From positions 1-32,905 of the forward strand of contig JBFKQC010000046.1 in the NCBI GenBank assembly GCA_041627895.1: DNA of 32,905 nt, read 5' to 3'. The position numbers and the translations under genes were made by a program. Shown one piece after another: positions 23,766-31,829 of this stretch. The notes beneath the pieces were generated by a model, which was not told the DNA's origin, did no database searches, and saw only the letters and a program-made list of their open reading frames with translations. This stretch comes from JBFKQC01 sp041627895 (GTDB lineage Bacteria > Pseudomonadota > Alphaproteobacteria > Rhodobacterales > Rhodobacteraceae). How positions within the stretch are numbered: the stretch's first letter is position 1; each line of letters starts with the position of its first letter.

Positions 23766-23837
23766 TATCCGGCTATCCAGATATCCGGTTATCCGGTTAT
23801 CCGGCTATCGGGCGATCCGGTTATCCGGCATTCCGGC
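23766..23837. repeat. Tandem repeat: nine 8-bp units, consensus TATCCGG(T/C)
   Basis: Nine consecutive 8-bp units run from 23766 to 23837. Units 1, 3, 4, 5 and 8 fit the consensus TATCCGG(T/C); units 2, 6, 7 and 9 differ by one to three bases. The array ends 19 bp from the stop of the convergent TolB-like gene. Eight is not a multiple of three, so copy changes would shift any frame crossing it. Confidence 0.85.
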
Positions 23838-23855
23838 CCCGCCGCAGGCCCGGAG

Positions 23856-24701
23856 CTACCGGGTTTCGCCGCCGCCCGGGGAATACCGCATATAGGCGAA
23901 CCGGCGCCCGTCCGGTGACCAGGACGGCACGTTGATCGTGCCCTGACCGCCAAAGAGACGCGCCGCGACGCGCGGCGCGCCGCCCGCCTGAGGCATCAGC
24001 CGCAACTCGACCTCCAGCCCGCCCGGATGGCCCTTTGTGCCCTCGGGATAGGACAGATAGACCACGTGCCGCCCGTCCGGCGAGGGATGCGGGAACCAGT
24101 TCACCCGGGCGTCCCTGGTCATCCGCTGCAGCCGCGTCCCGTCGGTGCGCATCCGCCACAGATCGGCGCCTTCTCCGTGATGGTCCGAGTTGAACCAGAG
24201 CCAGGCGCCGTCGGGCGTATAGTCCGGCCCGTCCCGGTGCCCCGGCCCCTCTGTCAACACCCGCTCGTCGGTGCCGTCGGCGCGGCAGGTGGCGATATGA
24301 AACACCCCGCCGCGCCGCGCCGTATAGGCGATGCGCGCGCCGTCCGGCGACCAGCCGTGCCAGTAGGACGGCACCAGCGCCGTCACCCTCTCGGGCCGGC
24401 CGCCGCCAGGCGGCAGTCGGTAGATGCACGAGGTGCCGCGCCCGGGGCTGTCGCTGATCATCAGCGTCCTGCCGTCCGGCGATATCCCGTGGTCGTTGTT
24501 GCAGTGCCGGCAATCGCCGGTGTCGATCGCCGCCAGGTCACGGCCGCCAAGTTCCAGCCGGTACACCCGGCCGCCGCCATTGACGATCAGAAAGCCGCCG
24601 CAGGGCGACCAGTTCGGCGCCTCGATATGCTCGCCGGTCTCGAAGATCACCTGTTCGGCAGCGCTCTCGACGTCGTGCAGCACCAGAAAGCTCTTCGGCA
24701 T
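23856..24701 (-). CDS. TolB-like six-bladed propeller protein (PD40 repeats)
   Basis: The 281-residue protein repeats the WSPDG-type PD40 motif six times (NWSPCGG, GISPDGR, GWSPDGA, YTPDGAW, PSPDGRH, SWSPDGR), giving a complete beta-propeller. Unlike periplasmic TolB, there is no signal peptide, so it should be cytoplasmic. Four residues suggest a metal or ligand site (CRHCNNDHG), but this is speculative. It begins six bases after the stop of the malonyl-CoA synthetase gene, so the two form an operon, though no known pathway joins them. Function is unassigned. Confidence 0.8.
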   Translation of the reverse strand: MPKSFLVLHDVESAAEQVIFETGEHIEAPNWSPCGGFLIVNGGGRVYRLELGGRDLAAIDTGDCRHCNNDHGISPDGRTLMISDSPGRGTSCIYRLPPGGGRPERVTALVPSYWHGWSPDGARIAYTARRGGVFHIATCRADGTDERVLTEGPGHRDGPDYTPDGAWLWFNSDHHGEGADLWRMRTDGTRLQRMTRDARVNWFPHPSPDGRHVVYLSYPEGTKGHPGGLEVELRLMPQAGGAPRVAARLFGGQGTINVPSWSPDGRRFAYMRYSPGGGETR

Positions 24702-24707
24702 CGCCCG

Positions 24708-26222
24708 CTAGCCCCGGAACACGTCCGCGAAACGCTCGCGCAGGATGTTCTTCTGCACCTTGCCCATGGTGTTGCGCGGCAGCGCGTCCAGCACCGCGTA
24801 GTGCCGCGGCTGCTTGAACCGCGCCAGCGCCACGCCTACCGCCGCCTCGACCGCGGCGAGATCGACCGCCGCCCCCGGCGCGGCCACCAGCGCCGCCACC
24901 ACGCTTTCGCCGAAATCCGGGTGCGGGGCGCCGACGACGGCGCTTTCCAGAACGCCGGGCTGGTCGTCCAGCACCAGCTCGATCTCCTTGGGGTAGATGT
25001 TGTAGCCGCCCGAGATGATCAGGTCCTTGCCGCGCCCGACGATCTGCACGTAGCCGTCCGCGTCGAACCGCCCCAGATCGCCGGTGATGAAGAAACCGTC
25101 CGCGCGCAACTCTTCCGCCGTCTTCTCGGGCATCTGCCAGTAGCCCTTGAAGACGTTGGGGCCGCGCACCTCGATCATGCCGGTCTCGCCCCGCGGCACC
25201 TCGGCGCCGGTCGCCGGGTCGGTGATCTTCAGCTCGACCCCCGGCAGCGGAAAGCCCACCGTGCCGGCGCGGCGCTCGCCCGCGTAGGGGTTCGAGGTGT
25301 TCATGTTGGTCTCGGTCATGCCGTAGCGCTCGAGGATGCGATGCCCGGTCCGCGCCTCGAACTGCCGGTGCGTCTCGGCCAGAAGCGGCGCCGAGCCGCT
25401 GACGAACAGCCGCATATGCCGCACCAGATCGCGGTCGAAACGCGGATCGTCCAGCAGCCGCGTATAGAATGTGGGCACCCCCATCATCGCCGTCGCCTGC
25501 GGCAGCCCGCGGATCATCGCGTCCGGATCGAACTTCGGCAGAAAGATCATCGACCCGCCGGCCAGAAGCGTGATGTTGGTCGCCACGAACAGCCCGTGGG
25601 TATGAAAGATCGGCAGCGCGTGCAGCAGCACGTCGTTGGCGTCAAAGCGCCAGTGCTCGGCCAGCACGCGGGCGTTCGACAGCAGGTTCTCCTGCGTCAG
25701 CATCGCGCCCTTCGAGCGCCCGGTGGTGCCCGAAGTGTAGAGGAACGCCGCCAGGTCGTCCGCGGTGCGTGCCACCGTTTCGAAGGTCTCGGGCCTGCCC
25801 GCGGCGGCCTCGGCGAAGCTGCCGGTCCCGTCGCCGTCCAGCACCATGAGCCGCGCGCCATGCGCCGCCGCGACCGGGCCCAGCGCCGCCTCGGCACGGG
25901 CGGCGCAAAGCACGAGGCTGGCGCCCGAGTTGCCGACGAAATAGTCGATCTCGGCCGGGGTATAGGCGGTGTTTAGCGGCAGGAAGATCACGCCCGAGCG
26001 AACGCAGGCCGCATAGACCGCCAGCGCCTCGGGCGACTTGTCGACCTGCACCGCTAGCCGGTCGCCCGGGCCCAGCCCTGCCGCGGCGATCGCATGGGCG
26101 AACCGCGCCGCCATGTGCAGAAAGGCGTCATGGCTCAGCGTCCCGCCGCCCGGCAGGTGCAGGAACACCGTGCCGTGCCCGGCATGGGCGCCGAAAAGCG
26201 CGTCGTATAGCGGATTGGCCAT
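24708..26222 (-). CDS. matB: Malonyl-CoA synthetase
   Basis: From the ATG at 26222 the protein is 504 residues, the usual MatB length. The AMP-binding core motif YTSGTTGRSKGAM, the ERYGMTETNMNTSNPYAGERR region, GDLGRFDADGYVQIVGRGKDLIISGGYNIYP-type hinge and the C-terminal lysine in NTMGKVQKN are all present (hinge motif at about residues 400-430). MatB makes malonyl-CoA from malonate, ATP and CoA, supplying a building block or detoxifying malonate. The usual partner, malonyl-CoA decarboxylase, is not in the window. The TolB-like gene follows by six bases. Confidence 0.87.
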   Translation of the reverse strand: MANPLYDALFGAHAGHGTVFLHLPGGGTLSHDAFLHMAARFAHAIAAAGLGPGDRLAVQVDKSPEALAVYAACVRSGVIFLPLNTAYTPAEIDYFVGNSGASLVLCAARAEAALGPVAAAHGARLMVLDGDGTGSFAEAAAGRPETFETVARTADDLAAFLYTSGTTGRSKGAMLTQENLLSNARVLAEHWRFDANDVLLHALPIFHTHGLFVATNITLLAGGSMIFLPKFDPDAMIRGLPQATAMMGVPTFYTRLLDDPRFDRDLVRHMRLFVSGSAPLLAETHRQFEARTGHRILERYGMTETNMNTSNPYAGERRAGTVGFPLPGVELKITDPATGAEVPRGETGMIEVRGPNVFKGYWQMPEKTAEELRADGFFITGDLGRFDADGYVQIVGRGKDLIISGGYNIYPKEIELVLDDQPGVLESAVVGAPHPDFGESVVAALVAAPGAAVDLAAVEAAVGVALARFKQPRHYAVLDALPRNTMGKVQKNILRERFADVFRG

Positions 26223-26433
26223 GGCCTGCCCCCGGCTGGTTTCGGCGTTTTTCGGCGATCCGCCGCAAGAGGTAAAGCCCCCGGCACCGCCCGGCCGGCA
26301 GCCCCGATCGCGTGCCGTTCCCCCGACACGGGCGCGCCTGCGCCCGCCCTGGCGGCGCCGTGTGTGGCAACTGGGCGTTTCCGGCGCGGCTGTTCTTGCT
26401 CTAGACTCGTCCGGCACACCGAACGGAGCCGCC

Positions 26434-27453
26434 ATGACCCGCTACAGCCGCATCGTCCTCGCCAGCCGCCCGCGCGGCAAGCCCGCGCCCGAGAACTTCC
26501 GCCTCGAACAGGCCGACCTGCCCGCGCCCGGCGACGGCCAGCTGAAGGTGCGCACGATCTGGCTGTCGCTCGATCCCTACATGCGCGGGCGGATGGACGC
26601 CGCGAAATCCTACGCCGCGCCGGTCGAGGTCGGCGCCACGATGGAGGCCGGCGGCGTGGCCGAAGTGCTGGAAAGCCGATCCGACCGCTTCCGCCCCGGC
26701 GACATCGTCGTCGGCCGGACCGGCTGGGCGAGCCACGCGGTGCTGAACGCCCGCGAGACGCGCAAGCTCGACCCGGGCCTCGCCCCGGTCTCGACCGCGC
26801 TCGGCGTGCTCGGCATGCCGGGGCACACCGCCTGGGTCGGGGTGTGCGACATCCTCGGCGCGCAGTCGGGCGAGACCATCGTGATCGGCGCCGCCACGGG
26901 CGCGGTCGGCTCGCTCGCCGGGCAGATCGCCAGGCGCCGCGGCCTCAAGGTGATCGGCGTCGCCGGCGGGGCCGAGAAATGCGCCTACGCGGTCGAGCGC
27001 CTCGGCTACGACGTCTGCCTCGACCACCACGACCCGAAGCTCGCCGACGAGATGGAGGCGCTGACGCCGCAGGGCGTCGACTGCTATTACGAGAATGTCG
27101 GCGGCAAGACGCTCGAGGCCGTGCTGCCCAGGATGAACGTGCACGGCCGGATTGCGGTCTGCGGCATGATCGCCTGGTATTCCGGCCAGGGCGCGGCCGA
27201 GGCGATGCCGTTGCCGAAAATGTGGCGCACGATCCTGACCCGCCGCCTGCGGGTCCAGGGCTTCATCATCTTCGATCACAACGACCGGCTGAAACCGTTC
27301 CTCGATGAGATCGCACCCCTGGTCAAATCCGGCGCGATCCACTACCGCGAAAGCGTGACCGAGGGTCTGGAAAACGCCCCGGCCGCCTTCCTGCAGCTTC
27401 TCGAGGGCGGCAATTTCGGCAAGCAGCTGGTCCGCGTGGGCGAGGGGCCGTGA
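26434..27453 (+). CDS. NADP-dependent oxidoreductase, MDR superfamily (LTB4DH/CurA-like)
   Basis: The 339-residue protein belongs to the zinc-independent medium-chain reductase branch: LSLDPYMRGRM near residue 50, PGHTAWVGVCDI, and the nucleotide-binding GAATGAVGSLAGQIAR at about 155. These enzymes reduce the double bond of alpha,beta-unsaturated ketones or aldehydes with NADPH. GGAG precedes the ATG at 26434. It is divergent from matB over 211 bp, and TAGACT at 26402-26407 may be its -10. The substrate is unknown. Confidence 0.9.
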   Translation: MTRYSRIVLASRPRGKPAPENFRLEQADLPAPGDGQLKVRTIWLSLDPYMRGRMDAAKSYAAPVEVGATMEAGGVAEVLESRSDRFRPGDIVVGRTGWASHAVLNARETRKLDPGLAPVSTALGVLGMPGHTAWVGVCDILGAQSGETIVIGAATGAVGSLAGQIARRRGLKVIGVAGGAEKCAYAVERLGYDVCLDHHDPKLADEMEALTPQGVDCYYENVGGKTLEAVLPRMNVHGRIAVCGMIAWYSGQGAAEAMPLPKMWRTILTRRLRVQGFIIFDHNDRLKPFLDEIAPLVKSGAIHYRESVTEGLENAPAAFLQLLEGGNFGKQLVRVGEGP

Positions 27454-27479
27454 GCCGCCCGGCAAAGGGCGCAACATGG

Positions 27480-27505
27480 GTCTTGTTCTCGTTGCAAATA
27501 CGCAT
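27480..27505 (-). repeat. Interspersed 26-nt element, copy B
   Basis: Read on the minus strand, this element begins ATGCGTATTT and ends CAAGAC. It matches 10097-10122 at 22 of 26 positions. It lies 78 bases past the stop of the isomerase gene, in the same sense as that gene, within a convergent junction. Confidence 0.5.
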
Positions 27506-27535
27506 TCGGTCCGGTGCCGCGCGCGACACGCCGGC

Positions 27536-27558
27536 CAGGCGCGTCGCCTTGGCGCCTG
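27536..27558. terminator. Hairpin between convergent MDR and isomerase genes
   Basis: CAGGCGC (27536-27542) and GCGCCTG (27552-27558) pair perfectly with a nine-base loop, 25 bases beyond the isomerase stop. There is no T-tract, so a terminator role is tentative. Confidence 0.4.
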
Positions 27559-27582
27559 ACGAATGAAAGCGCGCGGCAGCGC

Positions 27583-28197
27583 TCAATCGGGCAACGGCCC
27601 GCCCGCAAGCGCGTGCTCCAGATCGCCGAGCGAGTCCTTGCCGAAGAACATCTCGCCCGCCAGGAACATCGTCGGCACCCCGAAGACCCCGCGCGCGACC
27701 GCGGCGTCCGTGGTCTCGAACAGCGCCGCCTTGACGGCGGGGTCCTTCGTCGCGCCGATGATCTCGTCCGCCGGCAGACCCTCGGCGGCCAGCACCTCGG
27801 CGATCACCCCGGCTTCGGTCATGTTCGAGCCCTCGACCCAGCAATGGCGGTACATCGCCTCGCGGTAGCGCGGCTCCCAGTCCTTGCCCTGCGCGTAGAT
27901 CGCGCCGCGCATCAGCGGCACGGTCAGCACCGGGAAATGCGGGTTCCACAGGAACGCGATCCCGTGCCGGCGGATGAACCGGTTCATCTCGGTCCGCAGA
28001 TACCCGATCTTGCCCCGGACGTCGGCAAAGCCGAACATCGGCGAGCGGTTTCCCGTCGCCTTGAAGATGCCGCCCAGCAGAACCGGCACCCGGCGGATCG
28101 CGGCGCCGTGGCGCGCCGCGATGCCTGGCAGCACCTGCTCGACCAGATAGGCGTTCGGGCTGCCGAAATCGTAGAGGAACTCGATCTCGCGGCTCAC
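27583..28197 (-). CDS. 2-hydroxychromene-2-carboxylate isomerase-like protein (DsbA/GST-kappa fold)
   Basis: The 204-residue protein starts with a GTG at 28197, whose GTGA overlaps the stop of the dehalogenase gene by four bases, a clear sign of translational coupling. FLYDFGSPNAYL carries the active-site serine of the GST-kappa-like family, and GVFGVPTMFLAGEMFFGKDSL is its C-terminal signature. NahD-type enzymes isomerise an intermediate of naphthalene breakdown with glutathione. No naphthalene pathway gene is present here, so the true substrate may be another aromatic or glutathione adduct, perhaps linked to dehalogenation (inference). Confidence 0.88.
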   Translation of the reverse strand: MSREIEFLYDFGSPNAYLVEQVLPGIAARHGAAIRRVPVLLGGIFKATGNRSPMFGFADVRGKIGYLRTEMNRFIRRHGIAFLWNPHFPVLTVPLMRGAIYAQGKDWEPRYREAMYRHCWVEGSNMTEAGVIAEVLAAEGLPADEIIGATKDPAVKAALFETTDAAVARGVFGVPTMFLAGEMFFGKDSLGDLEHALAGGPLPD

Positions 28198-29099
28198 GCC
28201 AGATCGCCCCAGTGCGCCAGCGCGGCCCTGGCCACCGGCGCGCCCCATTCCTGCAGGAAATGCCCGCCCTCGGCCACTTCGAACGGCGGCGGGCAGCCGC
28301 GGATCGCCTGGCGCAGCCAGGCCATCACCGGTGGTCCCAGCACAGGGTCCTGCATGCCGACGGCCATGAAGCTTTGCCCCTGCCAGTATTCCACCAGGAA
28401 CTTGAACGCCTTCAGCGAGACGTCGACGCCTTCCATGCCGGGCCTGGTCATCACCATTTCGGGAAACCGCCGCACGCCGGCCTTGTGGCGGGCATCCGGA
28501 AACGGCGCGTCATAGGCCGCGGCCTCGGCCCCGGTCAGATGCGGGCAGGTGCGCGACATCAGCCGGCCGACCGCGAGGTCGGGGTGCGCGGCCGCGTGGG
28601 CGCGCCACGCCTCGAACCCCTTGCCCGCTGCGATGCCGACCGCCAGCGCCGTGTTCATCACCAGAAGCCGCGCGATCCGGTCGGGCATCTCCATCGGCAG
28701 CGTCAGCCCGATCAGCCCGCCCCAGTCCTGCACCACCAGCGTCGTGCCGCGCAGATCCAGCCGCTCGATCAGCGCCAGGATCATGTCGCGGTGGAAGTGA
28801 AAGCCATAGACAGCCTCGTCCACCGGCTTGTCCGACCGGCCGAACCCCAGGAAATCCGGGCAGACCACCCGCGCGCCCGAGGCCAGAAAGACCGGGATCA
28901 TGCGGCGGTAGAGATAGGCCCATGTCGGCTCGCCGTGCAAGCACAGAAACACCCGCTCGGCATCCTGCGGCCCCTCGTCGACGTAGTGCACCCGCAGGCC
29001 CTCGTAGCCCGGCAGATCCTCGACGTAGCGCGGCGCATAGGGCCAGTCGGGCAGCCCCTCGAACCGCGCGTCGTCGGTGCGCAGAACCTCCGCACCCAT
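28194..29099 (-). CDS. Haloalkane dehalogenase, HLD-I (DhlA-like)
   Basis: The 301-residue alpha/beta-hydrolase aligns well with DhlA of Xanthobacter. The oxyanion/halide site HGEPTW (52-60), nucleophile Asp125 in VVQDWGG with halide-binding Trp126, second halide-binding Trp165 (GFEAWRAH), acid Asp251 (GMQDPVLGP) and base His280 (GGHFLQEWG) are all in place. It should hydrolyse a carbon-halogen bond to an alcohol plus halide in the cytoplasm. Compared with DhlA, about ten cap-domain residues around the VTQPAFSAF segment are missing. The ATG at 29099 follows GGGGG. It is coupled to the isomerase gene. Confidence 0.9.
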   Translation of the reverse strand: MGAEVLRTDDARFEGLPDWPYAPRYVEDLPGYEGLRVHYVDEGPQDAERVFLCLHGEPTWAYLYRRMIPVFLASGARVVCPDFLGFGRSDKPVDEAVYGFHFHRDMILALIERLDLRGTTLVVQDWGGLIGLTLPMEMPDRIARLLVMNTALAVGIAAGKGFEAWRAHAAAHPDLAVGRLMSRTCPHLTGAEAAAYDAPFPDARHKAGVRRFPEMVMTRPGMEGVDVSLKAFKFLVEYWQGQSFMAVGMQDPVLGPPVMAWLRQAIRGCPPPFEVAEGGHFLQEWGAPVARAALAHWGDLA

Positions 29100-29249
29100 C
29101 GCTACCCCCGAAATCACCTTGACCTGGCGGCAGGCTAGCGACCGGACCGCGCCGACGTCAACGGCGCCCGAACGGCTGCGGCCATTCGCCCTTGAATCGT
29201 CCCGGCCCGCGCGCAATCCTCGGCCCAGCCACGAGGGAGGACGCCGCCG

Positions 29250-30875
29250 ATGGACGGCATGATGATGCACCGGCCGCTGCGGATCGCGGACATCCTGACA
29301 TTCGCCGAAGAGATTCACGCCGACGCCGAAGTCGTCTCGGCCGCGGTCGAGGGCGGCATTCACCGCGAAAGCTATGCCGAGATGGGCCGCCGCGCGCGGC
29401 AACTAGCCCGCGCGATGCTGGCGCTGGGCCTCGGCGAAGGCGACCGGGTCGCCACGCTCGCCTGGAACGGCTATCGCCACATGGAGCTTTACTACGCGGT
29501 TCCCGGCATCGGCGCGGTGTGCCACACGATCAACCCGCGGCTCTCGGCCGAGCAGATGACCTACATCACCAATCATGCCGAGGACCGGGCGATGTTCCTC
29601 GACCTGACCTTCGTGCCGCTGGTCGAGAAACTGGCGCCCGAATTCCCGAAAGGCATGATCTACGTGATCATGACCGACGCGGCGCACATGCCCGAGACCA
29701 CGCTGCCGAACGTGCAGTGCTACGAGGATCTGCTGGCCGCCGAGGACACCGAATTCGACTGGGTGGAACTCGACGAGAATGCGGCCTGCGGGCTTTGCTA
29801 CACATCCGGCACCACCGGCAATCCCAAGGGGGCGCTGTTCTCGCACCGCTCGATGGTGCTGCACGCGCTGATGGTGGGCGTGCTGATGCCGCTCTGCATG
29901 CAGCCGGGCAAGCGGATCATGCCGGTCGTGCCGCTGTTTCACGCCAATGCCTGGGGGCTGGCGCACGCCGCGCCGCTGGCGGGCGCGACGCTGGTGATGC
30001 CGGGGCCGGGGCTCGACGGTGCCTCGGTGTTCGACCTGATGGAGCGCGAAAAGGTCTTTTCCGCCTGGGGCGTGCCGACCGTGTGGCTGGGTCTGATGGC
30101 CGAGATCAGGGCGCGCGGCCGCCTGCCCGGTGGCTTCGGCGAACTGATCGTCGGCGGCTCGGCGGCGGCGACCTCGCTGATCCGGTTCTACGAGGACAGG
30201 GGCGTTTCGGTCTGCCACGCCTGGGGCATGACCGAAATGTCGCCGGTCGGCACGCTCGGCATCCTCTCGCCCGCGATGCAGGACAAGCCCCCCGAGGAGC
30301 GGCTCAGGCTGAAATCCTGTCAGGGCCGGCGCACCTTCGGCGTGGATCTCAAGATCGTCGGCGAGGACGGCGCGCGCCTGCCGCATGACGGCAGGGCCAC
30401 GGGCGAGTTGTTCGTGCGCGGCAGCACGGTGGTATCGGGTTACTACAACAACCCCGAGGCCAGCGCCGGGGCGCTCGACGCCGAGGGCTGGTTCGGCACC
30501 GGCGACGTCGCCTCGATCTCGCCCGAGGGGTTCCTGACCATCACCGACCGCGCCAAGGACCTGATCAAGTCCGGCGGCGAGTGGATTTCCTCGATCGACG
30601 TGGAAAACCTGGCGATGGCGCATGGCGACGTCGCCAACTGCGCGGTGATCGCGGTCCCGCACGAGCGATGGGGCGAGCGCCCGGTGCTGATCGCGGTGCC
30701 CGCGGTCGAGGCGCCCGACCGCGAGGGCATCATGGCGCATCTCGCCGGGCACCTGGCGAAGTGGCAGCTGCCCGACGACATCGTTTTCGTCGACGACCTG
30801 CCGCTGACGGCGACCGGCAAGGTCTCGAAACTGACGCTGCGCCAGCGCTACGCCGACCACGGGCTGCCGAGCTAG
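29250..30875 (+). CDS. Acyl-CoA synthetase (AMP-forming), DmdB-like/medium-chain type
   Basis: The 541-residue adenylate-forming ligase has YTSGTTGNPKGALFSHRSM (about residue 187), AWGMTEMSPVGTL, GWFGTGDVASI, DRAKDLIKSGGEWISSID and the C-terminal lysine in PLTATGKVSKLTLR. The N-terminal part (EVVSAAVEGGIHR) and overall length resemble the DmdB group, which activates methylmercaptopropionate and medium-chain acids in marine Rhodobacteraceae, but substrate cannot be read from sequence. GAGGGAGG is nine bases before the ATG. It is divergent from the haloalkane dehalogenase. Confidence 0.88.
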   Translation: MDGMMMHRPLRIADILTFAEEIHADAEVVSAAVEGGIHRESYAEMGRRARQLARAMLALGLGEGDRVATLAWNGYRHMELYYAVPGIGAVCHTINPRLSAEQMTYITNHAEDRAMFLDLTFVPLVEKLAPEFPKGMIYVIMTDAAHMPETTLPNVQCYEDLLAAEDTEFDWVELDENAACGLCYTSGTTGNPKGALFSHRSMVLHALMVGVLMPLCMQPGKRIMPVVPLFHANAWGLAHAAPLAGATLVMPGPGLDGASVFDLMEREKVFSAWGVPTVWLGLMAEIRARGRLPGGFGELIVGGSAAATSLIRFYEDRGVSVCHAWGMTEMSPVGTLGILSPAMQDKPPEERLRLKSCQGRRTFGVDLKIVGEDGARLPHDGRATGELFVRGSTVVSGYYNNPEASAGALDAEGWFGTGDVASISPEGFLTITDRAKDLIKSGGEWISSIDVENLAMAHGDVANCAVIAVPHERWGERPVLIAVPAVEAPDREGIMAHLAGHLAKWQLPDDIVFVDDLPLTATGKVSKLTLRQRYADHGLPS

Positions 30876-30983
30876 GGCGCGCCCCGGCGCGCCGCGGCGG
30901 GCGGCGGACCGGGGTTCTGGACTGGCCCCGCGCGGTCGCGTAAACAGCGCCGCAGCGGTCACCGGCCAACAGGAAGAGGTCAC

Positions 30984-31712
30984 ATGCCCAGGTCCCTGAT
31001 CCTCCCGCTCGTCTACGGGCTGATCCAGATCCCGATCGTCTCCTACGTCTGGTACGTCACGGTGCCGAATTACGAATGGCACATCGTCCAGCAGTTCTAC
31101 GGCCATATCGGGCCTGCGATCTTCCTCGTCGCGATGGGGGCGAGCGCGCTGTTCTTCGCCCGGAACTTCCGCAAGCTGAACTACATCGAGGCCTGGCTGG
31201 CCATCGCCGCGGGCGCGGCCTATGTGGTGGCCGACACCTTTATCATGCACCCGCCCTGGGGCGTGTTCGACGGCGCGGGACACGCCGAGCAGGAACACGT
31301 GGCGATCATGGGCATGTTCTTCGTGCTCGGCGTTTCCGGCCTGGTCGTGCTGCGCCGGTTTCCGGGCTGCTTTCCCACCGGCGCGCATTTCCTGATCGGG
31401 GCCGCAGTGGCGGCGCTGGTGTTCCTGAACCACCACCAGCACACTGTTGCCGGCACCATCGCGCACAACGCCACGCTCTTTGTCGCGGGCGCAGCTGTGC
31501 TGTTCCGCATCCTCGGCAAGATCACCGAATACGCCATCACGATGATCGTGACCGGCTTCGTGTTCTACTCGTCGCAGATGGGCTTTGCGATGTACATCGA
31601 CATGGCGAACAACTCGGGCGGCGCCTGGGTCGCGCTCTGGGCGACGATCGGGTTTGCCTCGGCGACCGGGTTCCTGGCGATGGCCCCGCGCGAGGGCGTT
31701 CCGGCGGAATAG
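30984..31712 (+). CDS. His-rich multi-pass membrane protein of unknown function
   Basis: The 242-residue product has about seven hydrophobic helices and little soluble sequence. Histidines cluster at helix edges: HPPW, HAEQEHVAIMG and NHHQHTVAGTIAHNAT, a pattern suggesting metal or heme ligands. There is a faint likeness to the TMEM45/DUF716 family (low confidence). AGGAAGAGG lies four bases before the ATG at 30984. It follows the acyl-CoA ligase by 108 bp on the same strand and could share its transcript. Confidence 0.65.
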   Translation: MPRSLILPLVYGLIQIPIVSYVWYVTVPNYEWHIVQQFYGHIGPAIFLVAMGASALFFARNFRKLNYIEAWLAIAAGAAYVVADTFIMHPPWGVFDGAGHAEQEHVAIMGMFFVLGVSGLVVLRRFPGCFPTGAHFLIGAAVAALVFLNHHQHTVAGTIAHNATLFVAGAAVLFRILGKITEYAITMIVTGFVFYSSQMGFAMYIDMANNSGGAWVALWATIGFASATGFLAMAPREGVPAE

Positions 31713-31829
31713 CCGCCGGAAGGGGCAGGCCCGCCCGCGTTTGGTCGCCTGCGCGGCTTTGCCCGAGGGCGACAACGCCACCGCATGGCCGCTCGCGGCC
31801 CGTCCGGGGCCGGCAAGCGATGTCCGGCG

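Noticed and set aside
23766..23837. CRISPR-like array
   Set aside because: The units are 8 bp with no spacers and no cas genes are nearby.
23733..23918. Small plus-strand frame through the 8-bp repeat (ISGYPVIRLSGDPVIRHSG)
   Set aside because: The periodic peptide follows directly from three 8-bp units per 24 bases. It lacks a ribosome binding site and overlaps the TolB-like gene.
29403..31781. 792-residue minus-strand frame opposite the acyl-CoA ligase and membrane protein
   Set aside because: His/Arg-rich antisense frame produced by codon bias in the real genes; no family recognisable.
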